Shown here one piece after another: positions 10,966-22,939 of a DNA stretch of 64,000 nucleotides (position 1 is the first letter of the stretch; the number at the start of each line of letters is the position of its first letter). Source of the stretch: Odobenus rosmarus divergens (lineage: Eukaryota > Chordata > Mammalia > Carnivora > Odobenidae); the NCBI RefSeq assembly GCF_000321225.1, contig NW_004451900.1, forward strand, positions 138,763 to 202,762, written 5' to 3'. The notes below the pieces were generated by a model. It saw nothing but the letters and a program-made list of their open reading frames with translations. It made no database searches and had not been told where the DNA came from. The position numbers and the translations under genes are program-made.

Positions 10966-13900
10966 GGGATCCCATACGGCGCACGGGGCGGATCTGCACA
11001 TTTCCTGCTTCCGGGGACGAGCCAGGCTCGAACCAGGCGGAGAAGGGCAGGGGAGTGCGAGCTTACCCAGCCGTCCTGGGGCAGGCGTCCCCTGTTTGAA
11101 CAGGAGAGACAGCTGGGGAATAGAACAGCCTCACGCTTCTACCATATTATAGCCATTACCTTACCCGTCTAAGAAAAAAAGAAGCTGAAGCAAAAAACAA
11201 ACAAGCAAACAAACAACCGCGTTTTCTTATCTTGGCCTCTGATGATGGTGACCTGACTGTCAAGGGGGCCGCGGACTCGGCGGGAGGGGGTGGGCGGTCT
11301 GCCATCTCTTCACCCACCTCCCCCTGCAGACTCCGTGCTCTGTTAAACGGGGTCCCCACTGTCATCATCCCACAGCGTGCACGCGGCTGGAGACAACAGC
11401 TGTGCTTTCCTGTCCCCGGGTCCTGGTGCTCACGTTCTGCTAAGTTAGAAATTTAAAAATGCCTCTGCCCAGCCTCTTCCTGTGACCTCTGACCTCTACT
11501 GTTCTGGCTGGATGCAGACGGGCTCCTGATGCAGGAGGGGATCCCGATCCCGATCACGCCGTGCCCACGTGTCTGGAGCCTCTCCTCTTCTCGAAAATGT
11601 GCCTTTGAAGGGATCCTCAGGTTTGCAAGTGACATGTTTCCAGGACTCAGAGAACAGTCTCTCACACACTCTCAGGAAAACAAGGCTTCAAGGTCAAAAT
11701 AAAACTGAAATTAAAAACCGCCGACAGCAAAGAAATGGCCCGACGGTGGGAAGGGACGCAGCCCCGCGTGGAGGCTCGCAGACTCCGATCAAGCTGCGGT
11801 CAGGTCTGGGAGCCGTGCTGAGAGGCTGTTACCAAATCCAGCACTGCGTCAGGCTGCCGTGACCTACTGCGCTGGTGAGGGCAAGGCTGGGGAGGCCTGG
11901 CAGGAGCGTCCCCGCATTCACACCACCCCAGGGTGTCCCGTCCCTCCAGCCACACTTCCCGTTTGCCTTGTGTACTGGGGGCTCGTTATCAGGCACACAA
12001 ACATTGATAATTTTATATCCCTGATTTTAGATTTCTCGACAACTGCTTTCCAATTACATTTTCCTGTTTGTATTTAGCTATTTTTGCTGTTTGCTTTATC
12101 GGTGTTTGAATGGAAGGACGTAATCAGCAGGACCTGGCTGCCCCTTGAAGTGTTGCCGGTGATGCCACGCTCGGTGGTTTAATTTGATTTTCCTCTTGGC
12201 TCCGGAGAGGTGGACCGGGATCCCCAAGGGTTTGGCGGCCAAGCTGGGGTGGAAGTCAAGCTGAAGCCTGGATGCTGGGCCTGTGTTGGGGCAGGGTGTT
12301 CAAAGCTCCAGTGACTCAAGTCTGCCCAGCTTTTACTTTCCTGTGGGTGCTGTGGGTTCTCCTCCGGCTCGGGCAGTTGTGTGCACGGCCAGGTGGGGGC
12401 CCAACAGGGATGGGGTCCCCCCACGAGTGTGCACAGTGCCTGGTCTGCAGGCTCCCTGGGCCCAGGGTCCCCTCAGCCTGGCTGCTTGGGGTCGGCCTGC
12501 TGCCTCCCCGGCCGGCTGTAGGTTCCCGCCTTCTTCCCACACCCACCTTCAGTTTTCACCGTGAAACAGCCCTCAGAGCCGCTAGTGGCCGTTTGTGGGA
12601 GGAGAACATCTGCTGGCTTCTTCCCCAGGCTTTGCAGGAAGGTGCGTGCATTTGTCGTTGGATGCAAGTGTTGACGCAGGAGTGATGGCAGACAGGCGTG
12701 GGGAGCCGGCGGGGACGGACGTGTTGCATGCACGCACATATGTGTGTGTGGTGTGTCTGTATGCAGCTGGCCAGCCCTGCAGCCGAGAACCGAGGGACAC
12801 AGCACCAGACAGAGGGAGAACAGCAGGGTCAGAGGTTGGGAGAGGCTCACGGGGGCTGCCCAACACGCCTCCCTCGCCGTGCGAACGTCACAGGCAGAGG
12901 TCACTGGCCCACCTGAGCCCTTCCAAGGACTTGATGTGAATGAGCAATAAGAAACCCACTGATCCGATGACCTGACCCCAGCGGTGCTCCTCCGTTCAGA
13001 GAGCACACAGGCGGTGGGACATGGCGGTGGGCGGTCAGTAAGTGATCCGGGCCTTCGCGACCACCATGCAGGGGAGCGTCTCTGCAGTTCTTGGCGCCAC
13101 GGGTCCCTGACCATCCAGAACGGGCTGACTGACAAGCTCAGTAACCGGTTTTGGAAAGTTTCTGAACAAATCTGTGCTCGGGGCTGTATTTATTTTGATG
13201 ACCGGGAGAGGTGGACTGTGAGGCTGTGATGAGCCTCAATTCTGCCTAAACACTCGTTTACATTTTCTTTAAAAGGTATTCATTTACTGCATTTTTCACA
13301 TTTAGAGGCTTGCATTCTTGTGCACATTTTCTGTGCAAGCTGCAGGCCGAATCTCGGCTGGGTCCGCACTCAGGCCCCAGGTCCCTGTCCGCTGTGAGGA
13401 CACAGCAGGTAGATGGTCTGCTGCGCTCCGCGTTCACTTGGTCCCCATGGTGGCCACATCTACCGCGATCTGACATTGAGTCCACTGGGCTGAGTGCAAG
13501 GGGAGCCATCCATGGCTCCAGGCTCAGGGCCCCATGGAGAAACCATGGCGGGAGTGACACCAAACCACCCCCATCACCGTAGCTGGACAGGCAGAGGCCT
13601 GTGCGGTCTCTGAAGTCGGGGAGGACATTGGAACCAGGCCACGTCACGTTCTGGAAGCCACTCACCTTCTGAGTCGAGCTCCAAGTTCCGCAAAGTGACG
13701 TCATCCTTACTATTCCCAACAGGGAGTCAGCCGTCGCGGACAACACCAACTGCCCGGCTCACGGCGCGGCCTCAGACACGGTGGTCGTGGTCGTCAAGAA
13801 GTGAAAACCATCTTTTGAACTTTTCATTCTTTAACTTCTTTTCCAAAGCTCCTTTAACCTTTCTTATTCTTTGGGTTCACTGCTCTGACATCATTTGCTG

Positions 13901-15509
13901 ACCCTCTGTTGTCAAAGTCAAAAACTAAATGCATTTTAAATTATGTTTCTATTTTATTGACGTTTGAAGTGACCTTCAATTTTTCTCATAAAATGTTATT
14001 TGCTCTTTAATATTAATTTGAATAAAATCATACATTGAATGTATTTGCCTAAATGCACATTTTATTTATGGGAAGGTGTAGTCATTATATGTCGATGCTG
14101 GGTCCTCAGTAACCATTGTGTACCTTTTGCTTCTCTGATGCCAAAACTGTGTGGCTGACGGCGTGAGACTCAGGCGGCCTCAAGGAGCCAGAAGCGCAGG
14201 GGGGACAGGCCCGACGCTGCGGCGGCCAGGCCCCCTGCTGGGGGCTCCCCGGGATGGCCCTCCAGGCCTGTCCCATGCTGGCAGTGGGTTTGGGAAGGAC
14301 AAGTGCAGGTCATGGGGAGGTCGGAGTGAACCCCCGAGGGCTTCGCTCATAAGTGACCCAGTTTTCAAGTTGCCGGTGGCAGGAAGTTATGAGTAATTTC
14401 TGAGTTGCTGGAGGTTTTCCATACAGCTCACAGGAAAGGCACCAGCTCACTGAGCCAACAGACGGATAGACACGGGAAGTATGACCGCTAGTCCTAAATA
14501 CTCTCTCCCCGGGACCCCGAAGGCCAGGAGAAGAAGATGGGGCAGGAGTGCGCTCAGGTCGGCGGCTAGTGGGGGCCGGATGGCCAGTGAGGACGGGCCT
14601 ACATGAGGCCCGATGTTCGAACACTTAAGCAGCTGCCTCAACGAAGCATAGCATCGCTCCGTTTATGACCTGAGGTGCCCCATTTTCTCTCCGTTAACCG
14701 CTGTGCGTGGTTATACTGTTGACCTTTACTGGAGCGTAACACTGACAAATACGCCTGTGCCAACGGTCACTGTGTCATTGAGCACGTTCTCCAACTGACT
14801 TGTAACCACCCCCCGGGGCCAGAGGGAGACGCTGTCAGGGCCCCGCAGGTGCCATCCCAGTGCCGCTACTCAGCTTCTAACCCGATGTCCGAGTCCTGCT
14901 CAGGAGGCTCAGTGCTCCAGGTTCTTCCGTCCACATGAGCTGTGTCCACCTCGCTGCACGCCACAGAGCTGCCCTGGGGGCCACGGCATGTCCCCCCACC
15001 CCGTCCCCCTCTCTCTGTGGGAACACTTATCCGTCCAGGCGGGTGCCTTTAGTGCCCAACGCTAGCCTGTTCTGGTTTCTGGTATCTAACCTGATAAACA
15101 TTTGTCTATTGAGCATATCTGACCACATCAGCTCCATCTGCACACACCATCGATGCTTCTAGAAAGACAGATTAATGCCCTCCTCGCACTTCCTGTTGTT
15201 CTCTGCTCCTTCCCACAACCGACCCTGCTCTTGGGTCTGGATTTCCCTTTCTTCTGTTTGGAGAAAAATAGCTGTACTATTTCTTTTGGTCGGAATCTGA
15301 TGCTGACAAATACCGCTACAGTATTATTTTGTAAAAGATATGGACTCAGCATTTTGGAAGGGTGCTCTGGGGGAATATAGAGTCCTCTGTTGGCTGTTAC
15401 CATTAACTTCTCTCCACACTTGGAAGAGACCGTCCTCCCTGTTTATTTGGGGAGTTAGTTCCGAGTCGTAGCTTCGCTCCTTTGAAGACAGTATTTTCCC
15501 CGCCAGCTG
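10966..15509. other. No gene seen; mostly GC-rich unique sequence
   Basis: GC-rich with scattered CpGs, plus AT-rich pockets at 11160-11220, 12000-12110 and 13800-14100. A 35-bp TG-rich patch lies at 12740-12775. Many short two-strand frames occur, the longest being 220 codons on the minus strand at 13135-12473. None shows a domain or exon structure. Confidence 0.4.
14230..14241 (-). promoter_or_regulatory. CTCF-like core motif
   Basis: The minus strand reads CCAGCAGGGGGC, which fits the 12-base CTCF core CCASYAGRKGGC exactly. Flanking bases agree only partly with the long motif. Occupancy cannot be judged from sequence. Confidence 0.3.
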
Positions 15510-15830
15510 TGGGTCTGTCCTCGGTCCAGGCATCATGGCTGTGATGTGCCCTCAGGTGTCTTTCCTGCGTTTCTCTGGTTTGGGATCCGCTGACCTTCCC
15601 GCATCTGTCGGTCCCGGGTTTGGAGATTTCTCTGCAAACATTGCTTTTACTGAGCTTCCTCTCCTTCCGGGACTGACGCATGGGTGTCCGATGTTTCCGA
15701 TCCACCGTGCACACCTTCTGTGATCTCTTCTTCATATTTCCCACCGTGTGTCTCCTGGACGTCAGTCTGGACACCTCCTTTCCAGCTGGTCTCCAGTTAA
15801 TGAATTTTAGTACAGCAGGAAGTTGGATTT
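15510..15830 (-). mobile_element. LINE-1 5' UTR-region fragment, minus strand, CpG-rich
   Basis: Antisense words 'ctggtttgggatccgctgac', 'ggagatttctctgcaaac' and 'ctccttccgggactgac' follow the order of the 5' region of ancient LINE-1s. Similar stretches lie at the distal ends of the LINE-1s at 26 kb and 42 kb. No ORF2 is attached here, so it is an isolated fragment. Confidence 0.5.
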
Positions 15831-17560
15831 TCTACCAGGCAATACCTCCGCTTGAGGTTATGGTTTCGGACCTTTCCCAGGACAGTACGAGATCCCGGAG
15901 GAGGGAGCCACCCTGACCCTTGTTTGCTAGTCATTCTGCCCACTCCCCATCACCAGTCCCGCAATCCTTCCCTCCCATCCCATGCCGAGGCCAGTCCATG
16001 GCATCCCTGCTGGGTGCAGATGGGCTCACGCTTAGGCAGGTTGTGAGGATCCACCCCTGCACGGCCCTCCACTCCTGTCCCCTGGGGCCTGGAGGTCACA
16101 GTTCCCACCGCCCATGGCTTTGGGAATGCAGCAACCCCTCCCTTCGAGCCGTCTGAGGCTTGCTCATTGGTGCTTTGCATACTAAGCCAGTCAAGGAAAC
16201 CATTGTGGCAGAACCTTCTGGAACACTCACCCCAGCTACTCCAGGAGAGGCATCTGGGGGACTTTCTAATCCCGCCAAGCCACACACTCACGTCCAGATC
16301 TTGAGAATGTGAAAGGAGATTAAGGAAGATTACCTAAACTCTCCTAAACCAGCTTCCAACTACAAAAATGGTTATTTTCTTGCTCTGTGATTCAGGTTTT
16401 GTTACTTTTGTTTTCTAACCTGGACTTTTTAAAAAGACAAGGAAGAGATAAGAACAGACAATATGGATCTTCTGTTGCCGTGGTCCTTGCATCACACAGA
16501 TTCCCACAAACACATGCGCACTATCTTCAGGGCTGTTAGCGCCTCATTTTCATAGAAATTCCCCAGAGCCCTGCTGAGCCCACACTGGCGGAAGCACCCT
16601 GAGAACAAAAACTGTTTCTGCAAATATCTAAGACTTTTTTTGCTAAACAGATGTTTCTGATAACATTTGGGCCATGAAGCCCACACGTTTCAGACGTGCT
16701 TCCAGCTCAGTGACTTCTTCTCTGGGGACCAAGTCAGCAGCAGCTGGTCTGGGAACTTAAAAAAATTCATTTGGTAACTTTAACTATCTTGAAACAAGCC
16801 TTTATCTGCTGAGACAACAACCAAAATCCTGAGGCATGAAAAGCATGGCTAAGCCAACATGGTTTGAACTGAGCTCTGGATTAGTTAACTGTGGCCCTGA
16901 TCCGTGCCTTTTGTTGAACTCTGCATGTGACCTGAGGACCTGAGGTAGTATTTAATTGCAGGTGTTTTGGGGGTGGAATTGAGGATGAGGGAAACTGTGG
17001 GAAATTTGGGACAGGCTGCATCTGAAGAAGGGTGCAGACGTGGGTCTGCCCGTGTCCAGCTGGGGGGTGGGGCTGGGGCGTCTCATGTGGGATGTGAGCG
17101 GTCCGACTTGATGTTAGCTCAAGGTTGCTCACGATGAGCCCTGGTCTTGAGGTTCTCGTGGCGGAAAACAGGTGATGGTTGGCGGGTGGTTTTAGTGCTA
17201 GACGCGCATCCTCGATGCTCAGGAACAGGTGTTTCTACATTGTAGGGATGAGTCCTTTCCATTATGGGGAAAGCAAATACCTTTCAGTGCCAGTACCACA
17301 ATGAACGTGGTGAGGACACAAAGGTCAGCTGGTCCCAGGGAACTCATGTCCTAGCGGTGAGGCAGACACGCTCACACACAGGGCAACTGTGAGCACGGCT
17401 CCGCAGACCTGTCTGGGCTGCAAATCTGCCAGTCAGTGGGCTGAGACAAAGCCGCCAGGGGCCTGATGAACCAGAGAGAGGACAAAGAGGAACAGGATGT
17501 GGGCAGAGCCTGACTCCAGTGTGCATTCAGCCACTACGGCTACCCGAAGTTACCTCGTCT
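15831..17560. other. No gene seen; unique sequence
   Basis: Mixed composition. The part around 16300-16480 and 16740-16900 is AT-leaning and free of nameable repeats. No supported exon. Confidence 0.4.
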
Positions 17561-17731
17561 GGTGATGCCACTCTGGATGAGAGTGACGTCATTCAAGACT
17601 AGTGATGTCACTTAGGATAAGAGTGACGCCACTCAGGAGGAGGGTGATGTCACACAGGGTGAGAGTGATGTCACACAAGACTAGTGATGTCACTCAGAAT
17701 GAGTGATGTCACTTGGGACGAGTGATGTCAT
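17561..17731 (+). repeat. Nine-copy 19-21-bp array of CRE-like octamers
   Basis: Nine units each contain TGACGTCA or a one- or two-base variant. The octamers start at 17563, 17584, 17603, 17624, 17645, 17666, 17685, 17704 and 17723, giving spacings of 21, 19, 21, 21, 21, 19, 19 and 19. The copy at 17584-17591 is the full palindromic CRE TGACGTCA. Six others are TGATGTCA, the expected product of CpG deamination; the remaining two are TGATGCCA and TGACGCCA. The typical unit begins GAGTGATGTCAC. It is a short minisatellite whether or not it binds ATF/CREB factors. Confidence 0.9.
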
Positions 17732-18008
17732 GCTTCTTTTCCCACTCCTCAGGTACAGTGCGTGTACCACAAGAGTCTCATGAAGTAGCCAAACTTAGAA
17801 GAAAAATATCTGAGGTTACAAAGGCAAACTGAATCCCTTTCTGTGTAGGGCCAGAAAAAAATTGGTTTATAATTTCTGCTTTCCTTAATGCATGTCTGTA
17901 TTTCAAAATATAAATCCAAACATTTAAAATTATCCCATCAATTTAATCAAGAGCTATGGAGTTACTGAGTGATAAATACATTGTGTGAAAATATTTTAAA
18001 AAATTAAT
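17732..18008. other. No gene seen; AT-leaning unique sequence
   Basis: Unique sequence after the octamer array, with increasing A+T to 18008. Nothing nameable. Confidence 0.35.
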
Positions 18009-18135
18009 TCACTTATTAACTGAAAAAATATGTATTGGGCTGCCACCAAGCCCTCCCTGCTCCAGGCCCAGAGACGGGTCAGCCAAAGGCACCAAGCTCG
18101 CTGCTGTCTGTGAGTGTTCCTCCCGTGGACAGAAA
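18009..18135. mobile_element. Possible ancient LINE-2/MIR-type remnant
   Basis: The text 'cttattaactgaaaaaatat', then 'gtattgggctgccacc', then 'ctccaggcccagagacggg' resembles the mammal-wide repeat reading 'attcaacaaatatttattgagcacctac' with a following 'aggcactggggatacag'. Identity is low and the call is tentative. Confidence 0.25.
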
Positions 18136-21100
18136 TTAACACTGCCCCGTGGGGGTGTCCGCCCTCCACCCTACTGGTGTCCCGACGAGGCCTGAAAGCT
18201 AACACTGCCTGGCAGATGAGCCGGAGAAAAGTACACAGTTTTATTGACTTCAGGTGTTTTACGTGCTGTGGGGTCTTCGCAAGGAAATGGCCCAAAGAAA
18301 CAGGCCCGAGTGTCTCACGCTGAGTCTGATGGCGAGTGGGCCGTCGTGGGGTCACCAGGCTGGCGTGAGGCCAGCGTTCCTGGGGAGGAGCTTGAGGCCC
18401 ACTTGCTGGATCCTTGTCATTGGGGTGAGGAAGAGTTCATGAGAATTTGTTCCTCCTGAGTTGAAAGTGAATTGAAGCATCATTTTAAAAATTCCAATAA
18501 TGCATTTCATTAAGAAGCATTAAATAGAAGACAGTTTGCAAAATGAAGCCAGACAGTGGATTGTCATTATCTAGATTTTACTGTGTTTCACGAAGACTGA
18601 GCATGTTTTCTCACACTTCTTTCTCAGAAATCATTCAGAACACTGATTTCATGTCTCCACCCTAGTGGTGTTATCACAGAATGTGTTGTAGGAGGACGGG
18701 TGGGGAGCGAGGGTTCTAATGGTATTTTAAGCTGCTTGAATCCTCTGCTAAGTGTGTCCTCAGCCCTCATGAAATGAATTGGGTGTCCATAAAAAATGGG
18801 ATAACTACAATCCCCTGCTGAAATTGCTGATAGGAAAGTTAACATTCATAGAAGAATATAAATCACATAGATGTTTCTGAGGCATAAGCAATTCCTTTAT
18901 TGTAATTATTTTTATAGGTATCAAAGAGATGAGATATTGATATACTTAAAGCACGAAACAAGGAAACCAGCCTTATGCTTGAATTGTTTCATTTGGTACA
19001 CTAAAATATATTCCCCTAAACTGAAAAAATATTATTTTGTTTATAACTCAGGACACATTTTTTTCTTTAGAAATTGAATAGAATTTATATATAGTTACAT
19101 GGTTATGAGTTATCTATCATTCTTACTACAATAATGAGAGAAATTTTAATCTTTCAGTTAAATCAGTAATAAAACACAATTTTCTAGAAAAAGGAAAATA
19201 TTAAGTAATAATATTCACTCAGGTGCCTCACACCTTGTGTCTGTTACAGAAAAGGGCTTTTTCCCCAGAAGCCGGTCTATTCAATTTCTGATTCTACACA
19301 TTCAGCATTTAACATTTTTTGATTCTTCCCCAAAAATGATATTATCAGGTTGATAATCATAAATCCAAGTGTGGGAATACATTTCTTTAAAAGCCTTGGT
19401 GATCAGATTTTCCACATACATGAATTTTGGGGGAAAAGGAACAGATAGGAAGAACAGCATTTGTGAGCGGAACACTTTGTTAAAGCATTCTGGCGCTTGT
19501 GCTTGATCATGTATTAGAACCCGGTAGAGACATCGAGTTCATTCACCTTGAGTCTAGAATTCACACTCTTAAAAATATCAACGTAGACTTCTTTAATAAA
19601 ACTCCTTGTGCTGGGGCGTGCCAGCACGTGGAGGGGCGAGCTCAGCCGTGCCCTGCCCCCACCCCTTGACCAGCAGGTGCACGAGAGGGTCAGCCATCGC
19701 GGACCACGGTGGACGCTGAACAACAAGGCAGAGAACCCAGGGTCTCGCGCCCAATTAGGGGTCTGCGTCCAGCTGCAATGAGACAGAGAAAACATGCCCC
19801 CGGAGACTGTTTTCCTGCACCGGGACAGCAAATCTGGGCAGAAGGAAAGTGTCCGCTGCCAGGCTGCATCCCTGCCACACTGAGAACATGGACCTGCCCC
19901 AGGAAGTGGGGTCTGGTGCCGACGCCACCTGAGGGAAGCCACCAAGTCCAGTCAGCGCTCCAAAGGGGGCTCCGTCCCCATGGGTTCGCCCTTCCCACCG
20001 ACGGTCGAGAAAGGGAACCCAGAGGAGCGGAGCTTGGCCTCAGGGTCACGCAGAGACTGGAGGGGGTCCGACGCACCGCTTCCTGCCTCCAAACAGCCCC
20101 TCAAACCAACAGCAAGCTTCCTCGCCAACTCGTACATACACACTAATGAACGCAGTGTCTGTTCCCAGACCCTCAGATACCACTGCCATCCCCGAGGGCT
20201 CAGGGAGAATATACTTACTGTTTCTAGTACTTGTGCTGTATTTGGGACAGACGGGAGGAAAGGGGTTACTATTGCTTTAGAAGACTAGTGAATACGAGTT
20301 TTCTTAACCCCTTACACTCTGTTTGTTTCATAGACAATGTAATGACTTACAAGCACTCTCTTTCGTAGGAAAAATGTTCTCAAAATAAAGGAGCATTCGG
20401 GTCTGCCGTGGGGATAGCAACACGAAGGACACAGTGTACTCCCCGCTGCATTTGGAAGCTCGTCGCTGGAATCAAGTGCAATTCAATCCTGTGATTTTCT
20501 GATGAACGCAGAGCATTTTCTGAGCAAAACTAGGAAAGGCTCTGCTGAGCAGCATAAAATGGCGTGAAAATGACAGAGTGTAAATCACTGAGTTTTAAAT
20601 AACTTTGTTCTTGTAAAAAAAAAAAAAGCTTGAAATAGTTAAAGAGCCTGTGGAATAGCGACATGGCTGTTTTCAGAGGCGTCGAAGGTCACTGGCCAAA
20701 GTGAAACCAAGTCCCTGTCAGTGACACACAATGCACAATGCACACAGGGGTTAGGTTTTGAGGCTCAGAACTCAGCACTCACCGCCCCTCCCATGGGACT
20801 CCTGCCGGGGACAGAGGGCAGGGACTGGCTCCCCTGGCCAAGCGGCACCGCTGAGGGTGGTCTCTGCTCACTCCCCTGGGTCAGACGCTAACCTTTTCTG
20901 GAAATACCCTCACACACAAACCCCGGAGTCACATCTGCCAGCCTCCCACGCACCCCTGAGCCCAGCGAGGCTGATGCACGAAACCCGCCATCACGGCTGT
21001 TTGGGGTCCTCTGTTGGCCTGGGGCTCACACTCTGAGAACGGGGCTTCGGGTGCTGTGTTTTGGGGACGTGATCACATGGAAGTGACCAGTCAGCACCTC

Positions 21101-22504
21101 ACGGGCCTGGGTCCCCCAAGACGGGGAGCACTGGGTGGAAGCTGATTGCCGTCACGCAGAGACACTGGGGTTCCCGCCCGGCCGACAACATCACCAGCAA
21201 AACAAAAGAAGGTTGAGGCCCACGTACTGTTGTGGCGACTCCATCATCATCAGTCCTGGGAGGACTACTCTGGTGGCAGGTTTGGGAGGAAGGTTTGGAC
21301 CCAGGAAGCTGCACACACAGGACTCTGCCTCCCCTTGGGTTTTGGGTGCTGCCCTCATGGAGCAGGGTCTGGTCACGTGCCCTGGTGGAGGCCTGCCAGA
21401 GATGCAGTAACTTCGCCAGGACAGAGCCCGAATGCACAGGAAGCCCACCTGGCCCCCAGGCAGTGGATGGCAGTGGGCAAGCCTCTGCCCTCTGGAAGGA
21501 GGCCTGTGATCGTGGACGAGGTGGGTGTGCACCAGGAGAAAGTGCAAAATTAGACAATCCACAGTTAGAGCCGCTCACGTGAATTGGCTGACTCGTGGGA
21601 GCTGGCGTTCCTCCAACTGTTGTTCCCTGTGTGTCACTGGATGGGATCCACATGATCACCAATCACATACCAATACGGCTACTCTGCAGAGGAGGAAACC
21701 GATCACAAGCTACCGCACGCGGGAAACGGGCATGAGACAGGCATCTGCGTCTGGTCAAACGGAGAAACGAGGTGAGACCTGCATGCAACCCCCTCACTGC
21801 GTGGGGAGGTCAACCGGGCCGAGACTGGTGTCCCTGACCAGGCAGCTGAGAGTCTGGGAGACCCTGGTACCACAGCCAGCCCCTAAGCTGAGACTCGCTG
21901 GGAAACGTGTGGACTGATGTTGGCCAAAGAAAACAATGAGCCGACCAAACACCATCACTGGCCGAGAACCCTGGGCTCCAGCTCCCTCCAGACTTTGTGG
22001 CCAAGGGGGCTGCAGCCTGTTCCCCAGAAAACTGAGCAGCATCACCCCCCAGGACCTGCAGAAGGAGTGGGAGAGGCGTCTGGATCTGCGGCTTCCTCTG
22101 CGTTGACCCAACTCCGGACACAGTGTGTTCCTGGGGCATTTGTGACCTGCAGGCTAGCTTTATGAAGTTATGATTAACTTGCAAAGGTTTTACTTGCATT
22201 CTTCCTTACACATACATCTTTAAAACAAGGTAGAAAATTTCCTTACAAAATTTAAGTAATGTGTCCATTTGACACTTGCATTTTAAGTTAATGTAAAGCT
22301 TTATTTTTCATCAAAAATTTGAGTTCATATCTAAATAGAGTGCAGGTCATTTCAGATGCAGCGCAAGTCAGCCTGTTCAGGAATATGTCAGATAACTGAG
22401 CTTACGTTCAGGCTAGGATACATGATACGTCGTAATCCCCAGCTGTAGACCAACAAATCACAAACTGTGATGAGGACCCAGGAGTCTTAATGCCCAGCTC
22501 ATCT
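18136..22504. other. No gene seen; unique sequence
   Basis: GC-rich at 18050-18450, AT-rich at 18470-19500, GC-rich at 19600-20130 and 20740-22150, then AT-rich. A 13-base A run lies at about 20617-20629. Short frames overlap on both strands in the GC-rich parts. No domain or exon is supported. Confidence 0.4.
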
Positions 22505-22690
22505 TGGGCTGATATAATATGACAATAATATGGCATATTATCCTTTCATATACAATACTGCGTGTATTATATATTTTGTATCATATCATATATGATATAT
22601 ATCATATTAATTATATGTGATATACTATGATATACTTTACTATAATATATAATTTATTATAATGCATTATGTAGTATTTCTGTCATATGT
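22505..22690. repeat. AT-rich low-complexity tract with short palindromes
   Basis: Nearly pure A/T with imperfect TATA/ATAT repeats. It includes the perfect 16-bp palindrome ATATCATATATGATAT at 22583-22598. No coding content. Confidence 0.85.
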
Positions 22691-22939
22691 AATAGACAAT
22701 ATACTTGCAAAATGCAATACAACTTAAGCTAACTCACGTTTCCCTCTGTTTGACCCCATGGCCAGGACACCCAGGAAGCACAGGGCTTACCCCTCGGCTG
22801 TGCCTGAAACCCGCGCAAGTGGGTTCACACCACACCAGCCAGTGCAGACACAGACGGCATGCTGCACAGACACTCGTGTCTGTGACAGTGGATTCGCCCA
22901 GGGCTTTGTGGGTGTCCCGTTCGTGGGCTCTGACTGCTG

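Noticed and set aside
12473..13135. 220-codon minus-strand frame
   Set aside because: Low-complexity Ser/Pro/His content with no domain. Several plus-strand frames cover the same bases.
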